A stretch of 64,000 bases of DNA from Chamaecyparis obtusa (Eukaryota > Streptophyta > Pinopsida > Cupressales > Cupressaceae), in assembly GCA_027943335.1 (NCBI GenBank), contig BSBK01006397.1, positions 583,501 to 647,500 on the forward strand. Reading direction: 5' to 3'. The notes under the pieces are model-generated. The model worked only from the letters and a program-made list of their open reading frames with translations, made no database searches and was not told the origin of the DNA. Made by a program: the position numbers and the translations under genes. Shown one piece after another: positions 23,041 through 32,590 of this stretch. The stretch's first letter is position 1, and each line of letters starts with the position of its first letter.

Positions 23041-23520
23041 ATTAGGTCCTATTAGATACTATTAAGGGGTTATATTATGTATATATTACGTCCTATAAAG
23101 AGAGTTTACTTTGTAAATGTTTATTTCTTTTCAATAAGGTTATATTTTATATTGATTTAGTTGGTTTGTTAATATAATATTCAGATGTAATATTAAACTA
23201 TTTACTTATTTAATTATTCATATACATTTTTAATTTACTTACATTCTAAACTTGCTACGATGTATTTGTTTAAAGATATATAATGTATTCCTTTATTGGT
23301 CAATTTGAAAATAATTACTTTTTAGTACATTGAACATGACGAGAGAGGCTCGACAGAGAGAAGAAAGTTCAAGGGAGAGAGATGAGATAGTGGAGAGAGG
23401 ACGTGAGGAGAGAGGAGAGAGGAGAGAGGAGAGAGAGAGATCAGAGAGAGGAGCTAGCAGGTGAGGAGAGAGAGAGAGGGGAGAGAGAGAGAGAGATGAG
23501 AGAGATTATTAGGTGACATA
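23003..23520. repeat. Direct repeat copy A, ending GA-rich
   Basis: The first copy of a ~500-bp unit begins CATACTAGGGTTTAAGGTTC and continues through a shared AT-rich stretch into a GA-rich end (GAGAGAGGCTCGACAGAGAG onward). Copy B at 23701-24180 is nearly identical apart from a ~38-bp gap after AAAGATATATAAT. Confidence 0.85.
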
Positions 23521-23550
23521 TTAATGATATTGGTCACATCATATGTCACA

Positions 23551-23697
23551 TCATATGTATTGGTCCACAGAGTGAGGGGCCAGATGACAGATTTGATGAT
23601 GCAGAGGGTGCACATGGAGGATATGATGACACAGAGGATCGACCTGCCGAGTTCTCATCATTTGTTGAGCTTCTATACGCAGCGGATTTATCTAATG
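23551..23697 (+). pseudogene. Inverted copy of second-gene exon 1 fragment
   Basis: The plus strand here carries coding-sense sequence nearly identical to 21717-21858 of the minus-strand gene (QSEGPDDRFDDAEG through LYAADLS). It is therefore an inverted duplicate of ~145 bp, placed between direct repeats A and B. It has no start codon or splice context of its own. Near-identity suggests a recent rearrangement. Confidence 0.88.
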
Positions 23698-23700
23698 GTT

Positions 23701-24180
23701 CCATACTAGGGTTTAAGGTTCATATTAGGTCAGATTATTAGGTCCTATTAGATACTATTAAGGGGTTATATTATGTATATATTACGTCCTATAAAGAGAG
23801 TTTACTTTGTAAATGTTTATTTCTTTTCAATAAGGTTATATTTTATAATGATTTAGTTGGTTTGTTAATATAATATTCAGATGTACAATATTAAACTATT
23901 TACTTATTTAATTATTCATATACATTTTTAATTTACTTACATTCTAAACTTGCTACGATGTCTTTGTTTAAAGATATATAATTACTTTTTAGTACATTGA
24001 ACATGACGAGAGAGGCTCGACAGAGAGAAGAAAGTTCAAGGGAGAGAGATGAGATAGTGGAGAGAGGAGGTGAGGAGAGAGGAGAGAGAGAGATCAGAGA
24101 GAGGAGCTAGCAGGTGAGGAGAGAGAGAGAGAGGGGAGAGAGAGAGACAGATGAGAGAGAGAGAGAGAGAGAAGAGAGTT
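23701..24180. repeat. Direct repeat copy B, ending GA-rich
   Basis: The second copy of the 23003-23520 unit. Its GA-rich part extends to about 24235 as GAGAGA / GAGAGG runs. The minus-strand frame at 24036-24221 is a translation of this simple sequence. Confidence 0.85.
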
Positions 24181-24240
24181 AAACGGAGAGAGATAAGAGA
24201 AAGAGAGAGGAGAGAGAACACGATCAGAGAGGAGAGAACA

Positions 24241-24780
24241 TTAGGTTTTCATTTACAATTGTCTACATTTTAGGTTTTCGTAAATACAATTTTATATATT
24301 CTAAGTTTTCATTTTCAGTTTTTTACTTGAATACATGATTTCTAAACAAATTGAAAAGTAAATTAAAACATAAATAAATGAAAAACTATAAACATACATT
24401 CATTTTTTAAATAAATTCGTATAATGCTATTTAAAAACAAAAATTAACTTTTTATATGTTTTAGGTTTTCGTTTACAATTTTAAATATGTTTTTGGTTTT
24501 CTACGTTTTAGGTTTTCGTTTTCAGTTTTCTACATTTTAGGTTTTCGTTTTCAGTTTCATTTTAGGTTTTCATTTTCTATTTTCAGTTTCATTTTAGGTT
24601 TTCATTTTCTGTTTTCCACGTTTTAGGTTTTCGTTTTCAATTTTCTCTATTTTAAGTTTTTGTTTTCAATTTTCTACTGTTCAGATTTTTGTTTTCAATT
24701 TTCTACTGTTCAGGTATTGATTCTACTTTCTACTGTTCAGGTTTTTATTTTCTACTTTCTTACGTTTTAGGTTAAATTGT
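24241..24780. repeat. TTTTAGGTTTTCGTTTTCAG array
   Basis: About fifteen diverged units of roughly 28 bp built on TTTTAGGTTTTCGTTTTCAG plus TTTTCTACG, spaced unevenly, make up this subterminal array. It lacks coding potential. Confidence 0.75.
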
Positions 24781-25105
24781 TTTCAATTGCACATTATTTC
24801 TAAATAAATCGAATAACAAATAAAAACATACATTTCATAATTTAAGAAAATACATTCATTTTTAAAATGCATACTTAAATAACTATTTAAAACTAAAATT
24901 TAACATTTTACTACTTAAAATGAACACGAAAAATAAAGTAACACAAATAAAAATGATAAATACGTACCTGGAACTCAAAAAAATGTGTTTGTGGGGTCGA
25001 CAGGCGTCTAACAATCGGGTAGGCGATTCTGAAAAACGTAGATCCCGTTTCCTGTTGCTAGAAAATGACAGGAAACGCACTAAACCAAAAAAATATATAC
25101 TTTTT

Positions 25106-25245
25106 CAAAACGGGCACCCGTTTTTTAAAAAATGGGTACCCGTTTTGAAAAAAAACGGGTGCCCGTTTTGTATCGTTTGACCGAACCTAAACGGGCACCC
25201 GTTTTATTGCAGATCGGAGTGCCGAAGCAAAACGGGCACCCGTTT
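25106..25245. repeat. Right subterminal motif array (5 copies)
   Basis: Five copies of AACGGGCACCCGTT or close variants (one reads ATGGGTACCCGTT) lie within ~205 bp of the right end. They match the six copies near the left end. The shared core and the inverted placement support a role in end recognition. Confidence 0.87.
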
Positions 25246-25282
25246 CGCGCGGCGCATTTTTCCAAGCCGCGGACTTCCACGG

Positions 25283-25311
25283 AATTGGCACCCAACTTTT
25301 TGCACGTACCC
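25283..25311 (-). repeat. Right terminal inverted repeat
   Basis: The plus strand reads AATTGGCACCCAACTT ... GCACGTACCC, the complement of the left end with 25 of 29 matches. The CTTG target duplication follows at 25312-25315. Confidence 0.92.
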
Positions 25312-25315
25312 CTTG

Positions 25316-25550
25316 GTTAGTTCATTATTCGGGATCTTATTCTTTTCCATCAAATCTAATATTTCTACTTGAGCCTCCTCAAGTAGTTCATCAATACTAT
25401 CTAGTTCATCAATACTATCTATACTATATCTTAGTAGTTCAGACAATTATTTCTTTTTTTCTAATGAATCCTTTAGCATATGTTTCAATTCTTCAATCAT
25501 CTCATTAGTTGTAGCCAACTATCTTTCATACCTCTTAAGCACCTAGTCCA
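25316..25550 (-). pseudogene. Upstream half of the copia gag relic
   Basis: The minus strand reads a charged coil (RYERQLATTNEMIEELKHML, then SIDELDSIDELLEEAQVEIL) that enters the CTTG site in the same frame that continues at 15325. Toward 25550 the frame meets Ty3 protease-RT linker sequence, so an older junction between two elements lies here. Confidence 0.65.
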
Positions 25551-25637
25551 TTCTATGTTGAGTAGCATGCCATATGTTTATGGGATGTCAACTATGTGTA
25601 TGTCTATACAATCTTGTATCCTTCATTCTATTGTTAA

Positions 25638-26827
25638 TGTTGGAATTGTTGGCATTCAATAGTTTTTCATTGATGTCAACATATATTCAGTTATGACGAA
25701 TCAGGAATTGTAGGAAAGTGCACAGACATGTTGCAGAGAGTGGTATAGATGTCATATGATGTCTTAGCTCACATGGGATTATATGTTCCAAGATGAGTAT
25801 TAGACTTATGTTTATGAGCGCATAGATTGATATGGTCATTTTTGAAAGTTATTGAAGGATTAGTGAAGACTGGCTAGCAGGAAAGAAAATAGGGGAACTC
25901 ACATAGTGAGTGGCAGTGTTTGGTGCATAACTCCTATATGATGATGGATTACATTATGTGAGCTTGGGATATGTCATATAACATCATGGAGAAGCTTCTT
26001 TGTGATCGTAGTATGTTTTTGTGATCATTGACGTCATATGTGAGGTGTTTGCCAATATTTGCCAGCAAAGAAGTATTTGGAAGCCAACTAAGCAGGGTAA
26101 CGTGTGGAAGGATAATTATCTTTGGATAATTGATGGAGCCGACTATCTCATGACTTATATTTTTTGTAATATGTTTAGGAAAAATGTGTGTGTCACCACC
26201 TTGGATAATGTAATTATTTGTAATTTAATGAGGTTCTATAATGGCTAACCTCTAGGAGATTTATTATTTGTAACTTGTATATGAGGAAGGGTTTTCCTTA
26301 TATTTGATGTAGGTTCTAGAGAAAGATATATGGGATCTGAAAAGCTATGAGATCTTTTGTTTGTAGAGAAGAAGGTTTTGCATCAATGCACAAGGGTGAA
26401 TTGTCCTGGTATGGTAGTTCAGAGATCTTGATGATATTTTATGTAAAGACTAGAAGGTGGATGTAACCTTCTGATTATATTTTGGCTTGTGGCTAGTTGT
26501 AATACCCCTAATAGGTTTTGTGACTCCTAATAGATTCTATCCTTTAATAGAGACTTTCCTATGGTAATAATTAGCTCCTAATAGGGCTAGAACTCCTAAC
26601 AACGTTTCAATACTTATAGTGCAGATATTTGTGGACATCACTCCTGTCAGGTTTTTCCCTTAACAAGGTTTTCCTCAAGAATAATTTTTGGTGTTATTGT
26701 GTTCACATGTGTTGTAGTTATTTTGCATTTGTTTAAATATAAATATTGATTTGGAATTAATTTTTAAATCTTGGCATCAACTAATTCACCCCCCCTCTTA
26801 GTTGATTAAGACATTGTTATTCTAACA
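25638..26827 (+). repeat. 5' LTR
   Basis: It starts TGTTGGAATTGTTGGCATT and ends TTGTTATTCTAACA, with a CACCCCCCCTCTTAGTTG stretch near the end. Confidence 0.9.
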
Positions 26828-26829
26828 AT

Positions 26830-26841
26830 TGGTACCAGATT
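26830..26841 (+). promoter_or_regulatory. Primer-binding site
   Basis: TGGTACCAGATT, two bases after the LTR. It resembles the initiator-Met tRNA complement TGGTATCAGAGC with mutations. Confidence 0.75.
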
Positions 26842-26890
26842 TGTTTGTCCTCAAAGAGAAAGATTGACCACTTGAGGAAAAAGATCCAAG

Positions 26891-27840
26891 ATGTCTTACT
26901 TCAAGAAATAAAGTCCCAAGTTTGATGTGGAGAACTTTGACGCATGGAAGGACAATATGAAGACTCATTTGTTCTATTTGGGCATGGATTATTGGCTAGT
27001 AACTAAGAAGGATGTTACACGCAAGGCCGAAGATTAATTGGAAGATGATTCTACAACTGATGAAGAAAAGAAGTTATTTCAATACAACATGATAGCTAGA
27101 GAAGCTTTGATAAGTTCCTTATCTGAAGGTGAATTCTCTAACTTGAGAGACCTGGACAGAGCACATGATATATGGGAAGGACTGATAGCATTGTATGAAG
27201 GAGATACATACAAGAAAAGAGCCAAATTTAGAATTGGAGATCGAGGATGGAGACACTCCAAATGAAAGAAGATGAAATAGTAAGAATGTTTTTTCAAAGG
27301 GTTACAAAATGTGTAAAAAGGATCGGGAACAATGGAGGAACTTACACTAAGGATGAAGTCATTTCAAAGATTTTGAGATCTTTGACACCAGTGTATAGAA
27401 GTAAAGTACATGAAACAAAGGAGATCATTCCTTTGACTATGAAGTTTACAAGGGAAATGTTAGTATCCAAGATAACAACATTTGAGACTATAGAGCTTAA
27501 GGAGGCTTTACCAAAGGTTGAGACAACATTCAAAGTGACAATTCATAAAGACAGAAATGCAGGAACAAATATTGCAGGTTCCAACAAAGCAAGCAAATAC
27601 ATCAAAGAATTGGGAGAATATGTTAAGAAATGGGAACACATTGAAGAACTAGAAAATAGTTTGGATGAAAAGATCTTATCCATGATCGCAAGAAGATAAA
27701 ACAAAGTTCAAGGTAATTTTGAAGGCAAATTACCTTTAAAGTGCTTTAATTGCAATAAGACTGGTCATTTTTCTTCTAGATGTCCAACAAGGATTCCTAA
27801 GTATAAACCTAATTATGGTAAATTTAAGAAGAATAAGGAA
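26891..27840 (+). pseudogene. Copia gag
   Basis: It starts MSYFKK at 26891 with FDAWKDNMKTHLFYLGMDYW, the usual copia gag entry. It then shows EGEFSNLRDLDRAHDIWEGL, a one-base frame change near 27240, EDEIVRMFFQRVTKCVKRIG and ISKILRSLTPVYRSKV. A CFNCNKTGHFSSRC zinc knuckle lies at 27739-27780. Stops occur after FKK, after KAED and at 27697. Gag would form the particle and bind element RNA. Confidence 0.88.
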
Positions 27841-27903
27841 TGATACTATGTCGGTGATGTTGTATTTGATGATCATGAAGATATAAATGAAACACTTGGT
27901 TTT

Positions 27904-29500
27904 GTGGCAATAAAAGGCGAAGCACCTATCTGCGAAGAAAAGGAATTAGTATCACATGTTGAGAAGAATTCTGATTGGATTATAGAAAGTGGATGTTCAC
28001 AACATATGACAGGTGATAAAGATAAATTTGCTAAGCTAAACAGATATGATAGTGGTGTTGTCAAGTTTGGTGACGATACTCCTAAGCCAATCATGGGAAG
28101 TGGATCTATTACTTTGGATGGTAAAACTAATACTAATGATGTTCTATTTGTTGATGGATTAAAATATAATCTACTAAGTGTTGGTCAATTGGTTGACAAG
28201 GGTTATCATCTACAATTTAAGGATGGACATTGCACAATCAGAAGTGCTAAAGGAGATCTGATTATATCTGGTACTAAGACAATAGGAAATGTCTTTTAGT
28301 TGAACTCAACAGAGGTAAATTGTTTTATTGTTAAAATTAATGAAGGATGGTTGTGGCATAGAAGGTTTTGTCATATAAACTTTGATAATATTGTAAAGGC
28401 AAGTAACATTAATTCGATTAGAGATATACCCAATATTGTGAAGCCAACTAACACAACATACAGAGAGTGTGTAATGGGAAAGCAAACAAGGAATAGAAAT
28501 CACAATAAAGGAATAGTTGGATTTGATTCACACAGATCTATGTGGACCTACACAGACTAGGTCTTACTTTGGTGACAGGTATTTCATTTTATTTACTAAT
28601 GATTATTCTAAAATTATGGTAGGATTTCTTAGAGAGAAATCAGAATCTTTTGGAACATTCAAGTATTTCAAGGCAAGAGTAGAAACAGAGTATGGTTTGA
28701 AGATCAAATGTCTAAGATCAGAAAAAGGTGGATAATTTATATCAGGAGAATTTAATGCTTTCTATGAAGAGCATGGAATATTGAGGCATACTTTTGCACC
28801 TAAGACACCACAGCAAAATGTTGTAGCTGAGAGAAGAAATAGATCAATTCTTGATGTTGCGAGGACTATGTTGAATGTAGGAAGACTTGCACACATGCAC
28901 TAGAGAGAGGCAATTAACACCGTAGTGTACACAATGAATAGAGTTCAAATCAGAGATGGTACTCATAAGACACCTTATGAGATTTGGTTTGTTCATACTC
29001 CTACTACTAAGTATTTCAAAAAATTTGGCAGAAAATGTTTTATTAGAAGATATGGTAGCATAGGTAAATTTGATGCAAGAAGTGATGATGGAATATTCCT
29101 TGGATACTCTACAAAGAGTAAGGCTTATAGATGTTATAATCTGATAATAAGAAAGATGATTGAAAGTAGAAATGTCAGGATTGATGAAAAGTTTCAAGTA
29201 TAGGAAAGAACTTGTGAATTTAACCCTCATGATCCAGCATGGAAAGAAGGGATAAATAAGAATAATCAAAGCCTAAATCAAGGTCAAAATGAAGAACAAG
29301 AATAGGAAGCAACTCAAGATAGGTCGCAAGAGTTTTTGATGATATATGACAACACATATATGAATCTGAATGAGAGACCATAGGTGTTTAGGACACCTAA
29401 ATATGTGCATAGGGATCACCCTCATAATTAGATTATTGTAGACAACAACAGAGGCACTAGAAAAAGGTATCAAAATAGAGATGCAATCTATTTGATTTCA
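27904..29500 (+). pseudogene. Copia protease and integrase
   Basis: The protease site reads WIIESGCSQHMTGD. The catalytic Asp of the usual DSG is replaced by Glu (codon 27985-27987). Pre-integrase and integrase follow: GWLWHRRFCHINFDNIVKA, an altered zinc site ending YRECVMGKQTR, the first core region after a frame change (DLIHTDLCGPTQT near 28519), then ERRNRSILDVARTM and AINTVVYTMNRVQIR with TPYEIW. TAG stops sit at expected Gln/Trp codons. The enzyme set is not functional. Confidence 0.87.
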
Positions 29501-29509
29501 CAGGTTGAG

Positions 29510-31015
29510 CCAAAGACTACTAATGAAGCTTGTAGAGATGATTCATGGATCAAAGAAATGCAAGAAGAACTAGATTAGATACAAAAGAAAAACACTTGGG
29601 AATTTGTACCTAGACCTAAAGACAAGAATTTTATTAGCACAAAATGGGTATTCAAAAATAAGATGAATGAAGATGGTGTTGTGACCAGAAACAAAGCCAA
29701 ATTAGTATGCAAGGGATATTCAAAAGAAGAAGAAATTAACATTGAGGAAACTTTTGCACCTGTTGCAAGGTTGGAGGCAGTTAGGTTACACTTACCCTAT
29801 GCTACATATAATGATTTCAAGCTCTATCATATGGATTTCAAGTCAACATTTATCAATGGTGACTTAGAAGAAGAGGTTTACATTGAGTAGCCTAGTGGTT
29901 TTCCTTAATCAGATGAAAAAGACATGGTTTGTAGATTGAATCAAGCACTATATGGACTAAAACAAGAACCTAGAGCTTGGTATGATAGATTGGACAAGTA
30001 TTTATTACATCTTAGTTTTAAAAGAGGTAATGCATATAGCAATCTATACTTGAGATGTAATGATAAATTAATTTTAATAGTAGAAGTTTTTATTGATGAC
30101 ATTATCTTCAGAGGTAATGATGTTATGAGTAAGAAGTTTGCAGAAGAAATAAAGGATGAATTTGAGATATCCATGCTAGGGGAGATGAAGTTATTCCTAG
30201 GGCTAAAAATTAATCAAAGCAAGAATGGGATCTTCATATCTCGGACCAAGTATCTTAAGGAGGTGCTAAATAAATTTGGCATGGATGAAAGTAAACCAGT
30301 TGGAACTCCTATGGTAATAGGAGATAAGTTGTCTACTTCTGATGAGACAAAAGGTGTACCTCAGACTAAATATAGATCTATGATAGGAGGTGTTCAGTAT
30401 CTAACTCATACTAGACCTGATATAGAAAGTTCAGTTGGAATTGTTGCTAGATTCTAGGAAGATCCAAAGGAAACTCATTTTGTTTTAGTAAAGAGGATAT
30501 TTAGATATCTAAAGGGAATAGTTGATTTTGGCCTGTGGTATGATAAAACAAAATAATTCACATTGGAAGCCTATACTAATACAGATTGGGTAGGTAGTAT
30601 AGATGACAGGAAGAGCATAAGTGGAGGAGCCTTTTTCCTTAGGAAGAGATTAGTTTCTTGTTTGAGAAAGAAACGAGACTGTATATCTCAGCCAACAACT
30701 GAATTAGAGTATGTCGTTGTTGCAATCAATTACACACAGATCATTTAGATGAAATAGATGTTGAAGGACATTGGTGTGATCCTTGATGAGCTAGTTATCA
30801 TACATTGTGATAACACAAGTATAGTGAACATGTCAAAGAACCTAGTGATGCATTCAAAGACTAAGCATATTTCAATCAAGTATCATTTTCTAAGGGAGCA
30901 AGTGAAAGAGAAAGAGGTGAAGTTTGAATATGTAAGCACAAAGGAGTAGATTGCAAACATCTTCACCAAACCACTGAAGAAAGATACCTTTGAATATCAC
31001 AGAGGTAATCTTGGG
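29510..31015 (+). pseudogene. Copia reverse transcriptase and RNase H
   Basis: Motifs in order: NTWEFVPRPKD, KWVFKNKMNEDGVVTRNKAKLV, ETFAPVARLEAVR, YHMDFKSTFINGDLEEEVYI, LNQALYGLKQEPRAWYDRLD, the active site EVFIDDIIFRG (about 30085-30120), LFLGLKINQ, and YLTHTRPDIESSVG. RNase H has AYTNTDWVGSIDDRKSISGG, PTTELEYVVV, IHCDNTSIVN and KHISIKYHFLREQV, ending with an IFTKPLKKDTFE-type tail. About eight stops, mostly TAG, interrupt it. Confidence 0.92.
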
Positions 31016-31370
31016 GTTAGAGCCTCACCTAGAGGTAATTACAAAGATACATTAGTGCTCAAGTTCATTAGCAATCAAAGCTATATCATTTATGGACTTG
31101 ATGTAGAGGTTTACTCCTTGGGGGGGGTAATGGTTTAAGTATAGCTGATTAGATTAAGTTGATCTTTCACCTAGTAGTTGAAGGTCTTGAAGATTTGAAA
31201 AATTTACACTTAGAAAAGAAGGCAAAAGAGGATGGCACCATTTTCCATTGATGTCAAAGGGAGAGAGATATTAGTGAAAAATCCTTATTAGTTCAGGGGG
31301 AGCTGTGAAGAAGATATTGATAAGGTCATACAAAAAGGCTACTATTGGGTTGTTGGTTTTTCATATGTTT

Positions 31371-31396
31371 CAATCAATGCCAAAGGGGAATACTTT
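31371..31396 (+). promoter_or_regulatory. Polypurine tract region
   Basis: ATCAATGCCAAAGGGGAA followed by TACTTT directly precedes the 3' LTR. It is slightly eroded compared with the usual CAAAGGGGGAGATT. Confidence 0.6.
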
Positions 31397-32585
31397 TGTA
31401 ATTTTTGGCATTTAATAGTTTTGTCATTGATGTCAACATATATTCAGTTATGAAGGACTAGGAATTGTAGTGCAATGCACAGGCATGTTGTAGAGGGTGG
31501 TATAGATGTCATACAATGCCTTAGATCATGCATGCTTAGATATATGTTCCTAGATGAGTATTGGACTTATGCCTATGAGTGCAGAGATTGATATGGTCAT
31601 TTGTAAAATTTATTGAAGGATTAGTGAAGACTGGCTAGCAGGGCCAGAAACAGGGGAACTCACAAAGTGAGTGACAGTGTTTGGTGCATAAATTTTATCA
31701 TGTGATGATGGATTACACTATGAAAGCTTGAAATATATCAGATGACATCATGGAGAAGCTTCTATGTGATCACAATATGGTTGTGTGATCGCCAACATCA
31801 TATGTGACGTGTTTGCTAGCGAAGAAGTATTTGGAAGTTGACTAGGCAGGTTAACATGTGGATGGATAATTATCTTTGGATACTTGATGGAGATGACTAT
31901 CTTGTGACTTATATTTGTTATAATATATTTAGGGAAGATGTATGTGTCACCACCTTGCATAATGTAATTATTTCTGATGTAATGAGGTCCTATAATGGCC
32001 GACCTCTAGGAGATTTATTATTTGTAACTTGTATATGAGGAAGGGTTTTCCTTATAGTTGATATAGGTTCTGGAGAAAGATATATGGGAGATGAAAATCT
32101 GCGAGATATTTTTTTTGTAGAGAAGAAGGTTGTGCATTAGTGCACAAGGGTGAATTCTTCTAGTATGGCAGTTTAGAGATCTTGATGATATTTTTTGTAA
32201 AGACTAGAAGGTGGATGTAACCTTATGATTGTATTTTGTCTTGTAGCCAGTTGTAATACATCTAACAGGGTTTGTGACTCCTAACAGAGTCTTTCCTTTA
32301 ATAGGGACTTGCCTATTATAATAATCAGATCCTAACAGGGCTAGAACTCCTAATAGGGTTTCAGTACTTATAGTGCATATATTTGTGGGTATCACTCCCA
32401 CTGGAGTTTTTCCCTTAATAGGGTTTTCCTCAAGAATAATTTTTGGTGTTATTGTGTTCACATGTGTTCTTGTTATTTTGCATTTGTTTAAGTATAAAGA
32501 TTTATTTGGAATTAAGTTTTAAATCTTGGCATCAACTGATTCACCCCTCCCCCTCTCAGTCAATTAATACATTGTTATTCTAACA
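31397..32585 (+). repeat. 3' LTR
   Basis: Direct copy of 25638-26827, starting TGTAATTTTTGGCATTT and ending TTATTCTAACA. GTTAA follows. Confidence 0.88.
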
Positions 32586-32590
32586 GTTAA

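Larger units (their letters stand above)
15330..25311 (+). mobile_element. Two-gene DNA transposon, Sola-like, 9,982 bp
   Basis: A near-complete class II element is bounded by 29-bp terminal inverted repeats (25 of 29 positions match) and a 4-bp CTTG duplication, inserted in a copia gag relic. Inside are a transposase gene on the plus strand and a six-exon convergent gene on the minus strand. Palindromic motif clusters lie near both ends, and the right half has several simple and tandem arrays. A putative DDD triad in the transposase plus a 4-bp duplication recalls the Sola superfamily as I remember it, but I could not search. The transposase has one premature stop, so this copy may need help from another. 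Boundaries are well supported; the superfamily assignment is tentative. Confidence 0.9.
25638..32585 (+). mobile_element. Complete copia element, plus strand
   Basis: LTRs lie at 25638-26827 and 31397-32585 (~1.19 kb each), flanked by GTTAA at 25633-25637 and 32586-32590. A primer-binding site, gag, protease, integrase, RT, RNase H and a purine tract occur in the copia order. LTR identity is visibly lower than in the chromovirus at 93-6508, so it is older. It is inserted in the protease-RT region of a minus-strand Ty3 relic. Many stops make it defective. Confidence 0.94.

Noticed and set aside
24036..24221. Leu/Ser-rich minus-strand membrane-like protein
   Set aside because: Pure translation of GAGAGA simple sequence.
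22821..24780. Interstitial telomere or CRISPR-like repeats
   Set aside because: Units are irregular in length and sequence, contain no TTTAGGG run, and have no uniform spacers.
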